DNA from: Paenibacillus sp. MMS20-IR301
GTDB taxonomy: Bacteria; Bacillota; Bacilli; Paenibacillales; Paenibacillaceae
Direction of reading: 5' to 3'
Assembly: GCF_032302195.1 (NCBI RefSeq)
Contig: NZ_CP135275.1
Location: forward strand, 2,108,001 to 2,172,000
Length of the DNA: 64,000 nucleotides
Shown in pieces: positions 9,447-17,990 of the stretch. The stretch's first letter is position 1. Each line of letters begins with the position of its first letter. The notes beneath the pieces were generated by a model. The model ran no database searches. It was given only the letters and a program-made list of their open reading frames with translations, and was not told the DNA's origin. A program made the translations under genes and the position numbers.

Positions 9447-9591
9447 TTGAATGAGTCTTCCTTCCAAATAGGCTTCAAGCACGCAAGATAATCATATTAT
9501 AGCAATATTATGTTATATAAGCAGATACACCGTTGATAATACAATAGATTAGTACCGTACTCAAAGCATATTTTTACACTTGGAGGTTACT

Positions 9592-11655
9592 ATGAAGAGA
9601 CCTGTTGCTACTGAACAATTCGAGCTTGGCGTCTGCTATTACCCCGAGCACTGGCCGGAAGCCATGTGGGCGGATGATTACCGGAGGATGGTTGAAACCG
9701 GATTCACCGTTGTCCGCATGGGTGAATTCGCCTGGTCCGTCTTTGAACCGGAGGAAGGTAAATTTCAATTCGGCCTGTTTGACCGGGCGGTTGATCTGGC
9801 ACACAGTTATGGCCTGAAGGTCATTATGGGAACGCCGACCGCCACCCCGCCGGCCTGGCTTACCGAGCAGTATCCCGAAGTGCTGAATGTAACCTATGAA
9901 GGTGTAACACTCCAGCATGGAATGCGCCGTCACTATAACTACAGCAGCCCCAAGTACCGTGAGCTGTGTGCTGCAATCGTCACCAAGCTGGCAGAGCATT
10001 ACGGCAATCATCCCGGTATCGCCGGCTGGCAGATTGACAATGAGCTGAACTGTGAAGTCAATGAATTCTACTCGGAGAGCGATCATCTGGCCTTCCGGGA
10101 ATGGCTGCAGCATAAATACGAAACGCTGGACAAGCTGAACGAAGCCTGGGGGACGGTGTTCTGGAATCAGACCTTTACCCGCTGGTCACAGGTGCATCTC
10201 ACCCGGCCGACACCTTCGCCGAAGCAGCCGAACCCGCATCAGGCATTGGATGAGAAGCGCTTCATCTCTTACAATACGATTTCCTTTGCCAAAATCCAGG
10301 CGGATATCCTCCGTGAGCTGGCTCCCGGCCAGTGGGTAACCACGAACGGGCTGTTCGGCCATCTGGACAGCCATGAGCTGAATGAGGAGCTGCTTGATTT
10401 CTTCAGCTATGATTCCTATCCCCAGTTCTCCAGCATCTACTTTGATCCGGCTGAAGAGAATCCGCTGCGCGACCGCGGCTGGAGCTTGTCCCTGTCGGCG
10501 GTCCGTTCGATCAGCAGCAACTTCTGTATCATGGAGCAGCAATCCGGGCCGGGAGGCTGGGTGAACCGGATGGATATGCCTTCTCCGAAGCCGGGGCAGA
10601 TGCGGCTGTGGACCTACCAGTCGATAGCTCATGGTGCGGATATGCTGCTCTACTTCCGCTGGCGGACGGCAACAATGGGCAATGAAATCTACTGGCATGG
10701 CTTGAATGATTATCACAACCAGCCGAACCGGCGGGTGAAGGAAGCCGCGCAGATCGGCAAGGAGCTGGCCCAAATCGGCAAAAGCATCATCGGCAGCGTA
10801 ACCCAGGCCAGCATTGCTATTCTCCGTGACTATGACAATGAGTGGGACGGGGAATACGATAACTGGTATGGCCCGTTCATGTGGCAGAGCAACAAGGAAT
10901 GGTTCAAGGCTTTGCAGCACAAGCATATTCCAAGCGACGTATTATATATGCGCAGCAGCACGACTCTGGAGGAGCTGTCCCGTTATGAGGTGCTCGTCTA
11001 CACGCATCCGGCAATTATGAGCGATGAGACCGCTGCACTGCTCGATCAATATGTTCAGCAGGGCGGGAAGCTCGTCTTCGGCTGCCGGACCGGATACAAG
11101 GATACACGCGGACAATGTTATATGCGGCCATTCCCGGGAGCAGCCCAGGAAATGACCGGTATTACTGTCGAGGAATTCACTATGGTCAAAGGAACCCGGC
11201 AGCCTACCTCCATCTCCTGGAGTCATGATGCAGACATCCTGACAGGTGCCGATGCGTTCAATGATATTCTGCATGTGGAAGCTGACACTGTCGAAGTGAT
11301 GGGAAGCTACGCCTCGGATTATTATGCCGGCAAACCTGCGGTGACCCGTAACAAACGCGGCCAAGGAGAAGTCTGGTACTACGGTGCAGTGTTCAATGAG
11401 CAGGCTGTACTGCAGATGCTCCCTGCGCTCGGGCTCGACTCCCCTGCCGCAGATTGGCTCGAACTGCCGCCGCAGGTAGAGCTGCAAATCCGCGCAGGAG
11501 CAGATAAATCTGCCGGAAGTCTCACCTTCCTGTTGAATTATAGCGAAGAACCGGCAGAGCTTCTGCTGAAGCAGCCGAGAACAGACCTGCTCAGCGGGCA
11601 AACGCTCTCAGGAGCCGTTACGCTCCAAGGATTCGGTGTACTTGTGCTGCAATAA
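9592..11655 (+). CDS. beta-galactosidase, glycoside hydrolase family 42
   Basis: Cytosolic enzyme of 687 residues that hydrolyses terminal beta-D-galactosides; length and order match GH42. An N-terminal TIM barrel carries the acid/base Glu in GWQIDNELNCE and the nucleophile Glu in FCIMEQQSGPGGW. A trimerisation domain (from about residue 395, containing the DNEWDG segment) and a small C-terminal beta domain follow. No signal peptide is present. The ATG at 9592 follows GGAGG at a five-base gap, so the upstream in-frame TTG at 9580 is not used. It is divergent from an AraC regulator. Confidence 0.93.
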   Translation: MKRPVATEQFELGVCYYPEHWPEAMWADDYRRMVETGFTVVRMGEFAWSVFEPEEGKFQFGLFDRAVDLAHSYGLKVIMGTPTATPPAWLTEQYPEVLNVTYEGVTLQHGMRRHYNYSSPKYRELCAAIVTKLAEHYGNHPGIAGWQIDNELNCEVNEFYSESDHLAFREWLQHKYETLDKLNEAWGTVFWNQTFTRWSQVHLTRPTPSPKQPNPHQALDEKRFISYNTISFAKIQADILRELAPGQWVTTNGLFGHLDSHELNEELLDFFSYDSYPQFSSIYFDPAEENPLRDRGWSLSLSAVRSISSNFCIMEQQSGPGGWVNRMDMPSPKPGQMRLWTYQSIAHGADMLLYFRWRTATMGNEIYWHGLNDYHNQPNRRVKEAAQIGKELAQIGKSIIGSVTQASIAILRDYDNEWDGEYDNWYGPFMWQSNKEWFKALQHKHIPSDVLYMRSSTTLEELSRYEVLVYTHPAIMSDETAALLDQYVQQGGKLVFGCRTGYKDTRGQCYMRPFPGAAQEMTGITVEEFTMVKGTRQPTSISWSHDADILTGADAFNDILHVEADTVEVMGSYASDYYAGKPAVTRNKRGQGEVWYYGAVFNEQAVLQMLPALGLDSPAADWLELPPQVELQIRAGADKSAGSLTFLLNYSEEPAELLLKQPRTDLLSGQTLSGAVTLQGFGVLVLQ

Positions 11656-11733
11656 CCATATGCAGTGGAGCTTTTGAGCGGTTGGCTGCACGGCTGATGC
11701 CGGTTGGGCAGAGTGAACCGGCTTCTATAAGAC

Positions 11734-11780
11734 AAAGGGTCCGGCCGCCGCAGATAACTTTGCGGACGGCCGGACCCTTT
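11734..11780. terminator. strong terminator after the GH42 gene
   Basis: AAAGGGTCCGGCCG and CGGCCGGACCCTTT arms pair over at least 14 bases, with an inner CCGCA/TGCGG stem and a short loop. The flanking T run makes it effective for the upstream plus-strand gene. Confidence 0.85.
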
Positions 11781-12105
11781 CTTATAATATGAATAATCAC
11801 CTGAACCTACACCCCGCTTTGCGGGGTTATTCTGTGCAGGGTTATTTGGTGCAGAATTCCCTTGCAATTCACTGTGGATTGTTAGATATTAAGATAATCA
11901 TCCAAAAATCCGGTAATAACAGCGGCCGGCAGTCTCACCTTAAAGCGGAAAATCATGTACAATGAGCTGCCGCGCAAGTAATCGACTGAATGGGCCCCCT
12001 GTTAAGAAAGTAGCTAGTCATGTAACGGTTGTACAAACGATTAGCTACACGTTACGGACAGGAGAGACGTTAAGCCTGCAGAAAGGCACCGGATTGCCGG
12101 AATTG

Positions 12106-12233
12106 CGGACACCAGCGCCGTTATTACACCGAAAAGCCGAGTTAGCCCATGAAAAGCGGCGGATAAGGGCCGTGGTGTCCGCATAGCCGCCCAAAAGACC
12201 TATTTTGAGCAAATAAGGGCTGTGATGTCCATA
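12106..12233. repeat. three copies of a 20-bp intergenic repeat, one inverted
   Basis: Copies at 12163-12183 and 12213-12233 share ATAAGGGC(C/T)GTG(G/A)TGTCC. A third at 12106-12125 is the reverse complement, reading ATAACGGCGCTGGTGTCCGC. The inverted copy and the first direct copy can fold into a hairpin with a 37-base loop. It looks like a dispersed intergenic repeat; its genome copy number cannot be seen here. Confidence 0.6.
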
Positions 12234-12272
12234 AGGGACAGAATTGGGTTGATTTGACTTGGCTTAGAAGGT

Positions 12273-12298
12273 AATGTACGCGGGCAATCGTGTACATT
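12273..12298. promoter_or_regulatory. palindromic operator candidate upstream of azlC
   Basis: AATGTAC and GTACATT arms are separated by 12 bases, just downstream of a TTGACT element (12254-12259). The right half contains CGTGTACATT, a 10-mer that recurs in two other intergenic regions (19117-19126 and, inverted, 35000-35009). Confidence 0.4.
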
Positions 12299-12360
12299 AA
12301 GCTCCGGTCAGACAAGCGGTGAATTTTATAGAAGCTTCAACAGAGGAGTTGTCTTACCAC

Positions 12361-13134
12361 ATGAATTCAGAATCCGTTTCTCAACAGGCTTCACCGGACA
12401 GCCATCCTGCAGGAGCAGGAGCAGCTCCCCCAGCCACGGCTGAGGGCAACGAAAGCTTCCTGCAAGGTGTTAAGGACTGCCTGCCTACACTGCTCGGCTA
12501 TCTCAGCATCGGCTTCGCCGCAGGCGTAGTAGAGAAAACCGCCGGCCTCTCCATTGCCGAAATTGCCATGATATCCATCATTCTCTATGCCGGTTCGGCC
12601 CAGTTCATCGCTGCCGGAATGATTGCCGCCGGAAGTACGGCCTCCAGCATCATCGTGACGATTCTGCTGGTCAATCTCCGGCATCTGTTGCTGAGCGCCG
12701 CCATCTCACCTTATTTCCGCCATCTCACCCCGCTGCGCAACCTGCTGATCGGCTCACTGCTCACCGATGAGACCTTCGGTGTTGCGATCCAGAAGAGTGC
12801 TTCAAGGAAGCAGCTCAGCGAGAAATGGATGCACGGCCTCAATATTACCGCTTACCTGAACTGGTTCCTGGCCAATATCGCGGGCGCATTCTTCGGACAA
12901 TGGATATCCAGCCCTGAGAAGTGGGGGCTGGATTTCGCCCTGCCGGCCATGTTCATCGGGCTGCTGGTACTGACTATGATGAGCCGGCGCAAATATGTAC
13001 TGGATCTCATTGTCGGAGCGGTTTCCGTGATTATTGCTGTCCTCGTCTCGGTCCTCTGGTCGCCCAGCATGGGCGTTATTTCTGCAGTGCTGATAGCCTC
13101 AACGATTGGAATGGTGATTGAACAATGGAAGTAA
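12361..13134 (+). CDS. azlC: AzlC-type branched-chain amino acid exporter subunit
   Basis: Large subunit (257 residues) of the two-part AzlCD exporter, which pumps out branched-chain amino acids or their toxic analogues. After a Ser/Ala/Pro-rich cytosolic tail of about 35 residues, the family's opening LPTLLGYLSIGFAAGVV and the motif YAGSAQFIAAGMI are clear, with some seven membrane helices. The ATG at 12361 is chosen because AGAGGAG lies upstream; the frame extends to a GTG at 12319 without a site. The azlD start overlaps its stop, so the two are coupled. Confidence 0.93.
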   Translation: MNSESVSQQASPDSHPAGAGAAPPATAEGNESFLQGVKDCLPTLLGYLSIGFAAGVVEKTAGLSIAEIAMISIILYAGSAQFIAAGMIAAGSTASSIIVTILLVNLRHLLLSAAISPYFRHLTPLRNLLIGSLLTDETFGVAIQKSASRKQLSEKWMHGLNITAYLNWFLANIAGAFFGQWISSPEKWGLDFALPAMFIGLLVLTMMSRRKYVLDLIVGAVSVIIAVLVSVLWSPSMGVISAVLIASTIGMVIEQWK

Positions 13135-13451
13135 GGCTGGATATCTTTTTTATTATTCTGGGGGCTGCACTCGTGACCTTCATCCCGCGGGTGCTTCCGC
13201 TTATGCTGCTTAGCCGGATTACGATTCCGGAATGGGGCATGCGCTGGCTCAGCTATGTGCCGATTGCCGTTATGGCGGCTCTGGTCGCCCAGGAGCTGTT
13301 CGTTACAGACGGCAAATTCGCAGTCCTGTCAACGAATGTAGAGCTGATTGCCGCCCTGCCGGCATTCTGGGTGGCCGTCAAAACCCGCAGCCTGCTGGGA
13401 ACTGTAGTTGTAGGTATACTGGCTCTGATGCTGCTGCGGCTGCTGTTCTGA
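13125..13451 (+). CDS. azlD: AzlD-type branched-chain amino acid exporter subunit
   Basis: Small membrane subunit of 108 residues with about four helices, including the family-typical LGAALVTFIPRVLPLMLLSR start and a KTRSLLGTVVVGI segment near the end. Its ATG lies ten bases inside azlC, giving translational coupling and a fixed subunit ratio. It ends five bases from the stop of the convergent esterase-like gene, and no terminator is visible between them. Confidence 0.93.
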   Translation: MEVRLDIFFIILGAALVTFIPRVLPLMLLSRITIPEWGMRWLSYVPIAVMAALVAQELFVTDGKFAVLSTNVELIAALPAFWVAVKTRSLLGTVVVGILALMLLRLLF

Positions 13452-13456
13452 ACGAT

Positions 13457-14398
13457 TTAGTTAGCTGCACCCAGCGTCCGCTTGATGAAGCTTCCGATTT
13501 GGTCGATCGCCTGCTGCGCTTCAGGCAGTAAGGCGCCCAGCAGCTGGAACGAGCACCACATGTTCTCCCAGACTTCGAGCGTTACAGCATTGCCAGCAGC
13601 CTGCGCCTTCGCGGCCAGGCGCTCCGCATCACTTAGCAGCACCTCCAGTGAGCCGGCCTGTATAAGCAGCGGCGGCAAGCCTTGCAGGTCCAGGCGCAGC
13701 GGTGACAATAAGGCCGGCATCTCTCCCGCATAGGGCCCCAGATAATCCACCAGTATCCGCTGATTCGCTTCCCGGCTGCCAGTCGGGTCCACTGCGGCCC
13801 GGCTCTCGTACGACTCGCCGTCGAGATGTACGAGATCGGCATGCGGTGAGAGCAGACAAGCTCCGGCCGGGAGCTTAACGCCCTGTTCCCGCAGCGTTAT
13901 GAGTGTCATTAACGCCAGGGTTGCCCCGACCGAATCCCCGCCCAGGATAATATCTGCGGGGGATACGCCCTGCTCCAGCAGCCAGCGGTAAGCCGCCAGG
14001 CAATCATCGCCCGCTGCCGGATAGCAGAATTCCGGGGCGAGCCGGTATTCTGCAGTCAGCACGGCAATGCCGCCGGCTGCGGAGAGCCGGGCTGCGAGAT
14101 CCCGGCAGATGGCGCAGCTGCCGGAGATGAAGCCTCCTCCATGGTAATAGAGGAGGACTTGGCCGCCCGGGCCGAGCGGAAGCCCGGGGCCGTCAGCACA
14201 GCTGACCCACTCCCCGCGGAAGGAACCGTGTATCACCGGCTGCACCTGCAGACCGCTTAAAGCCGGCAGCCGGCTTACAGATTCTTCCGCCGCCGCCCGG
14301 ATCTCTTGCACTGTCTGTTCCGCATAGCGTGTCGTCTGCCGCAAATGCGCCTTAATCGCCTGAAGATGCCCGTCTGGAGTTATACTTGGATATAACAT
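13457..14398 (-). CDS. alpha/beta-hydrolase (HSL-type) with degenerate catalytic triad
   Basis: A 313-residue cytosolic protein of the hormone-sensitive-lipase esterase family. The oxyanion-hole motif YYHGGGF and the nucleophile elbow GGDSVGA are intact. The acid site, normally GSDEVL, reads GSLEVL, and the catalytic His, normally in MWH(V/S)F, is Cys in MWCSF. Both substitutions were checked on the DNA, so two of three triad residues are lost. It may be a pseudoenzyme or use another mechanism. The start at 14398 is set by AGGAGG seven bases upstream; a 50-codon upstream extension of the frame is not used. Confidence 0.85.
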   Translation of the reverse strand: MLYPSITPDGHLQAIKAHLRQTTRYAEQTVQEIRAAAEESVSRLPALSGLQVQPVIHGSFRGEWVSCADGPGLPLGPGGQVLLYYHGGGFISGSCAICRDLAARLSAAGGIAVLTAEYRLAPEFCYPAAGDDCLAAYRWLLEQGVSPADIILGGDSVGATLALMTLITLREQGVKLPAGACLLSPHADLVHLDGESYESRAAVDPTGSREANQRILVDYLGPYAGEMPALLSPLRLDLQGLPPLLIQAGSLEVLLSDAERLAAKAQAAGNAVTLEVWENMWCSFQLLGALLPEAQQAIDQIGSFIKRTLGAAN

Positions 14399-14489
14399 GT
14401 TATCAAACCTCCTGTGCTGTAATATCCGCAGTATAAGCCCTGTAGCAAGGTACAGAGTCAAGCGTTCCGCACAGAATCTTTCTAACACT

Positions 14490-15083
14490 CTATTTGTTGC
14501 TTTGGTACAGAAACTCGACTTCACCATCCAGCAAATAACGGTATTCAAATAATTGCATGGTTCTTTCTCTAATTCTCCCCATGATAACCGTGCCCAGGCT
14601 TACTGAGCCTTGTGATCCAAGGTAACCATTATCAATAAATGCCTTCTCTACAAATTCTGTTTCCTTCAAGTGATACTTTAACCATTCCTTCTGCGATGCA
14701 ATTAGCGCTTCTTTTGGCTCTCTATCCAACTTAGAAAGCAGCTTGTTATAGATCTGATTCAACTCTTTATCCCAATGCTCTGTATATTTGCCTACTAGCG
14801 CCCCCCATCCAAGTGTTGTGAACTCTTCGGAATTTTGAAATTCATTAAACTCCGCTTCATAATCACGATCTATAGGATTCTGAAGCATTTCATCATAGAA
14901 TTCCCCTTTAAGATCATAGTTCCCAATGCTCATGGGTAACACTTCATTATTAGTAGGATCGGATTGAACTTCAGTTGTTTCTTTTGATTCAGTTTCACTG
15001 TTCAAGGCAGCCGGTTGACTATTATTTTGACAAGCTGATAACAATATCGTTATAAAAAATAATAAGAGTATCTTACCTTTCAT
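14490..15083 (-). CDS. lipoprotein with LprI/DUF1311-like domain
   Basis: A 197-residue lipoprotein: signal peptide MKGKILLLFFITILLSAC with lipobox LLSAC, then a Ser/Thr/Glu-rich linker. The C-terminal domain has the pattern LL..LD.EPKEALIASQKEWLKYH, typical of the LprI (DUF1311) fold that in other bacteria inhibits lysozyme. The domain is matched by eye. The ATG at 15083 follows AAGGAGA. The gene is clearly richer in A/T than its neighbours, which suggests acquisition. Its 5' end lies 48 bases after the MerR gene, so they may be co-transcribed. Confidence 0.75.
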   Translation of the reverse strand: MKGKILLLFFITILLSACQNNSQPAALNSETESKETTEVQSDPTNNEVLPMSIGNYDLKGEFYDEMLQNPIDRDYEAEFNEFQNSEEFTTLGWGALVGKYTEHWDKELNQIYNKLLSKLDREPKEALIASQKEWLKYHLKETEFVEKAFIDNGYLGSQGSVSLGTVIMGRIRERTMQLFEYRYLLDGEVEFLYQSNK

Positions 15084-15131
15084 AAATGGTCTCCTTAAAT
15101 ATTGCAAGATCCGGTCAAAACTCCGGTCCGC

Positions 15132-15539
15132 TTAATCACCCATCTGCAAAATATCCAGCGTCTCCTGGACACTGGCATGCCGCTGAGGAGACAGGAGATT
15201 ACTCTTCAGCTCCTCCAGCCGCTCGCGGGTTTTCTGCCGTTTGCTGATTTCCAGGTCCACGGCACGCATTTTACGTTCAATCACCTCAACGAAATCCGTA
15301 ATTCCGATACTGCCGTCTGCGGATTTAATGAGCGCTTTCTTAATCTCACGAAGTGTGAATCCGCAGTTCTTGGCATTCTGGATAAAAACAATCCGCCCCA
15401 GCGTCTCCTCGGTATACAGCCGGTAACCGCCTGCAGAACGCTGCGGCAGCGGAATCAGCCCGTGCTTCTCATAGAATCTCAGGGTTTCGATATTCACCCG
15501 GGCTTCCTTCGCCAGCTCACTGCGTAAATATTGGACCAT
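15132..15539 (-). CDS. MerR-family transcriptional regulator
   Basis: Regulator of 135 residues. The N-terminal winged helix is typical (AKEARVNIETLRFYEKHGLI, then RSAGGYRLYTEE), followed by a dimerisation helix (about residues 80-120). The effector end contains no Cys pair, so a metal-sensing role like CueR or ZntR is unlikely. It sits between the MoxR operon and the LprI-type lipoprotein, all on the minus strand. Its target is unknown; no 19-20-bp spacer promoter of MerR type was recognised nearby. Confidence 0.88.
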   Translation of the reverse strand: MVQYLRSELAKEARVNIETLRFYEKHGLIPLPQRSAGGYRLYTEETLGRIVFIQNAKNCGFTLREIKKALIKSADGSIGITDFVEVIERKMRAVDLEISKRQKTRERLEELKSNLLSPQRHASVQETLDILQMGD

Positions 15540-15570
15540 TGCCGCGTCTCCTCTCTCCTCCGGATGGATG

Positions 15571-16902
15571 TTACAGCTTCAATTGCTCCTTAAGTGCCGC
15601 AACCTCTTCAGCAGAGGGCTCAGGCAGCTCCTCGCCGCCGTATCTTGCCCGGTTGTAAAGGCCGGGCAGCTTGTCAGCGGATCGTCCTCCACTGCCGGAG
15701 CGCTGCCGCTTCTGCCCTTCCGACCATTCCGCAACGTCGGCAGCCGTCTCCTGCGGGGTAAGATAGGTCTTCAATTCGTAGCCTTCCGCCTGCTTGGCGC
15801 GGAGCCAGTGCCGGTAGAGCCAGCGTACACGCTCGCGGCTTCCGTTCATGCCTTCCCAGCGGTCCTTACGGCTAGCCGGAGACAGCTTCGACCGCAAGTA
15901 ATCGCGGAAGCCCTGGACCGTCTGCTCCCAGGTGAACAGGCTGGTCTCCTCATCCCGGTAACCGGCTGCCGCTGAAGGAGATTCCCGCCGCAGCAAGGTT
16001 AGCAGCCAGTCGATGGCCCGGCGCAGGATCCCGCCCGTATTGCTGTACAGCCAGCGCAGGATGTAATAGAGAATGACAAGCAATAGGGCTGTTCCAGCAA
16101 TATAGAATAAGATGTTCAGGATGGCACTAAGCAGCCCCGGTTCGCCGGATTCTACCGGCGGGAACCCGGAATTTGCTGCCGGCAGCTCCTCAGTAACCGG
16201 AGCGGGCGCTTCGGAGCCGGAGAGTACGGCGGTGAGCCAAATGAAGAAGCCGCGGACGGCTCTCCAAAGCAGCGTACCGGCCGCTTTGCCTCCACCGGCT
16301 GCCAGCAGGGCTGCTGCCACAATGAATCCGGCAACGAACAGCCGGTTATGCCCCCGCAGCCCCTGGGGCAGCCGTGCCGTATCACCGTTCATTGAGCTGT
16401 ACCTCAGATGGCTGCTGTTGGAATCCAGCAAAGCCAGCACAAGACATAAGCTGCCGCTCCAGGTTAAGGCAGCCACATTCGGCTGAAGCTCCGGAATACG
16501 GGAGTATATAATCGCCGAGATGAAATACAGAATAAGTCCGGCAATGTACATTTTGAGCCGGTTCTGCCGGCCAGCGGCGGTCATGCCAAGGTAGGCGCTG
16601 ACTGCTGCACCGGCCATAAGCGGAATACCTGCAAGTGCCAGCGGACCGCTGATACTTACAGCCAGTGCACCCAGCAGCAGAGCGGCCAGCAGCTGGTTCC
16701 ACAGGCGGCTGCAGATCCGGCGCAGCAGCACGCCGCCTGCTACAAGCAGCGGCAGCAGCCAGATCCAGCGCACCGCCGCACCGCTTGGCTGCAGATAACT
16801 CTGCAGCAGCAGCCAGACAGGCAGGAGCAGCAGCCAGTCTATGAAAGCAGATATCCATAGAGCAAATCCGCCGGGCAGCAGGGTTGAGAACCGTTGTCTC
16901 AT
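15571..16902 (-). CDS. membrane protein with C-terminal DUF4129-like domain
   Basis: A 443-residue integral membrane protein. About six hydrophobic helices fill residues 1-200 and one more lies near 270. A cytosolic tail ends with RERVRWLYRHWLRAKQAEGYEL, the motif of DUF4129 domains usually found at the end of TgpA-like transglutaminases or as separate subunits. No transglutaminase core (Cys-His-Asp) is present. It is the third gene of a MoxR-DUF58-DUF4129 operon and its ATG overlaps the DUF58 stop by four bases. Confidence 0.8.
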   Translation of the reverse strand: MRQRFSTLLPGGFALWISAFIDWLLLLPVWLLLQSYLQPSGAAVRWIWLLPLLVAGGVLLRRICSRLWNQLLAALLLGALAVSISGPLALAGIPLMAGAAVSAYLGMTAAGRQNRLKMYIAGLILYFISAIIYSRIPELQPNVAALTWSGSLCLVLALLDSNSSHLRYSSMNGDTARLPQGLRGHNRLFVAGFIVAAALLAAGGGKAAGTLLWRAVRGFFIWLTAVLSGSEAPAPVTEELPAANSGFPPVESGEPGLLSAILNILFYIAGTALLLVILYYILRWLYSNTGGILRRAIDWLLTLLRRESPSAAAGYRDEETSLFTWEQTVQGFRDYLRSKLSPASRKDRWEGMNGSRERVRWLYRHWLRAKQAEGYELKTYLTPQETAADVAEWSEGQKRQRSGSGGRSADKLPGLYNRARYGGEELPEPSAEEVAALKEQLKL

Positions 16903-17987
16903 AGGCTTCTGCCTCCTTCACCGGGGATGTCCAGCCATTCCACACCGTTGCCCAGGTAACTCAAAGCCTCTGCCGCCAGCTGCAGCTCCGCCCCCCGGTG
17001 ACAGGTGATGATCAGATAATCTGTATCCCGGTCCCCCTTCTCGGCCTCAAGCTCAAGCAGTCTGCCCATCGGCAGGGTTCTGTCCAGGTTTAGCCTGGCC
17101 AGGAGGCCAAAGTATTCTTCGGCATGCGAGATAGGCCAGGAATCTACAGCTTCTCTTGCCCCTCCCCCATCCAGTCTGCCGTTGCTCAGCAGCCGGGTCT
17201 CGATTCCGTGGCTGATGGCATATTCAGCGACGGTTGCCGCATAGCGGATGCCAAGCTCAATCCGCTGCGCATCGGTGACTGTCCGCCACATGGAATCGCT
17301 GATCTCCACATTCAGGCAGATCACCAGCCTTGAATCAGCGGTATAATCCTTCTGGTGTACCTGCATCGTTCCGGTACGTGCAGTCGCTTTCCAGTTGATG
17401 GAGGCCAGCGAATCACCTGCACTATACTCCCGGGTGCCTGCTATCAGAAAGGGATCTTCTACAATCCAGCGCTTAACGGGCAGCTCCCCCAGCCAGCTGT
17501 GGACCGGCAGCGGAAGCTCTTCAAAAGGCAGCAGACCCGGATAGACCAGCAGCTCCAGCTGCAGCGGGAACGTCTTCGTCTTATGGCTAAGGCCGAAAAG
17601 ATCGCCCGTAGTCATAGTAGCCGTCTCCAGTACGAACAGGCCGCGCTCCCGGCAGATTACCTGATGCCGCCGTTTGATATGACGGTAAGAGCGGAGAAAG
17701 AACAGGCTGATATGATTCTGGGAGATCTCCCCGCTGCTGATGCCGAGATTCTCCTGGCTGCCGAATTCAAGCCCCCGGGCAATGCTGGATTCCAGCCGCA
17801 GCCAGGGCAGCGGCAGCAGCTTCCGGTTCATTATTTCCTCAACCATCTCTACCTGTTCGCCGGCATATACGGCTTTGGCCGAGAAGTAACGGGTATAGCT
17901 GACTCTCTTAAGCGCATTCTTGTCGTAAATGATAGAGCTGAACATTAAGAGAAGAATAGTAAACGCAATGAACCACGGCAGCGACAT
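16899..17987 (-). CDS. DUF58 protein of a MoxR cluster
   Basis: A 362-residue protein with an N-terminal membrane helix, an extracellular/beta region, and the DUF58 core containing YSAGDSLASINWKATARTGTMQV, followed by a VWA-like fold (RLVICLNVEISDSMW). DUF58 proteins work with MoxR ATPases, probably in membrane-complex assembly or stress responses; the exact function is not known. It starts three bases after the MoxR stop and overlaps the next gene, so the three form one transcription unit. Confidence 0.9.
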   Translation of the reverse strand: MSLPWFIAFTILLLMFSSIIYDKNALKRVSYTRYFSAKAVYAGEQVEMVEEIMNRKLLPLPWLRLESSIARGLEFGSQENLGISSGEISQNHISLFFLRSYRHIKRRHQVICRERGLFVLETATMTTGDLFGLSHKTKTFPLQLELLVYPGLLPFEELPLPVHSWLGELPVKRWIVEDPFLIAGTREYSAGDSLASINWKATARTGTMQVHQKDYTADSRLVICLNVEISDSMWRTVTDAQRIELGIRYAATVAEYAISHGIETRLLSNGRLDGGGAREAVDSWPISHAEEYFGLLARLNLDRTLPMGRLLELEAEKGDRDTDYLIITCHRGAELQLAAEALSYLGNGVEWLDIPGEGGRSL

Positions 17988-17990
17988 GGT

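Larger units (their letters stand above)
11781..12360. other. long intergenic region before azlC
   Basis: No convincing gene lies between the GH42 terminator and azlC. The stretch holds a short GC hairpin (ACCCCGC/GCGGGGT, 11811-11827), two degenerate direct repeats beginning TAGCTA and ending AACGG/TACGG near 12010-12060, a family of three related 20-bp repeats (12106-12233), and a palindrome next to azlC (12273-12298). An open frame at 11962-12186 lacks coding character. Confidence 0.6.

Noticed and set aside
11962..12186. Open frame of 74 codons before azlC
   Set aside because: It runs through the intergenic repeats, has no good ribosome binding site and reads as low-complexity, non-conserved peptide.
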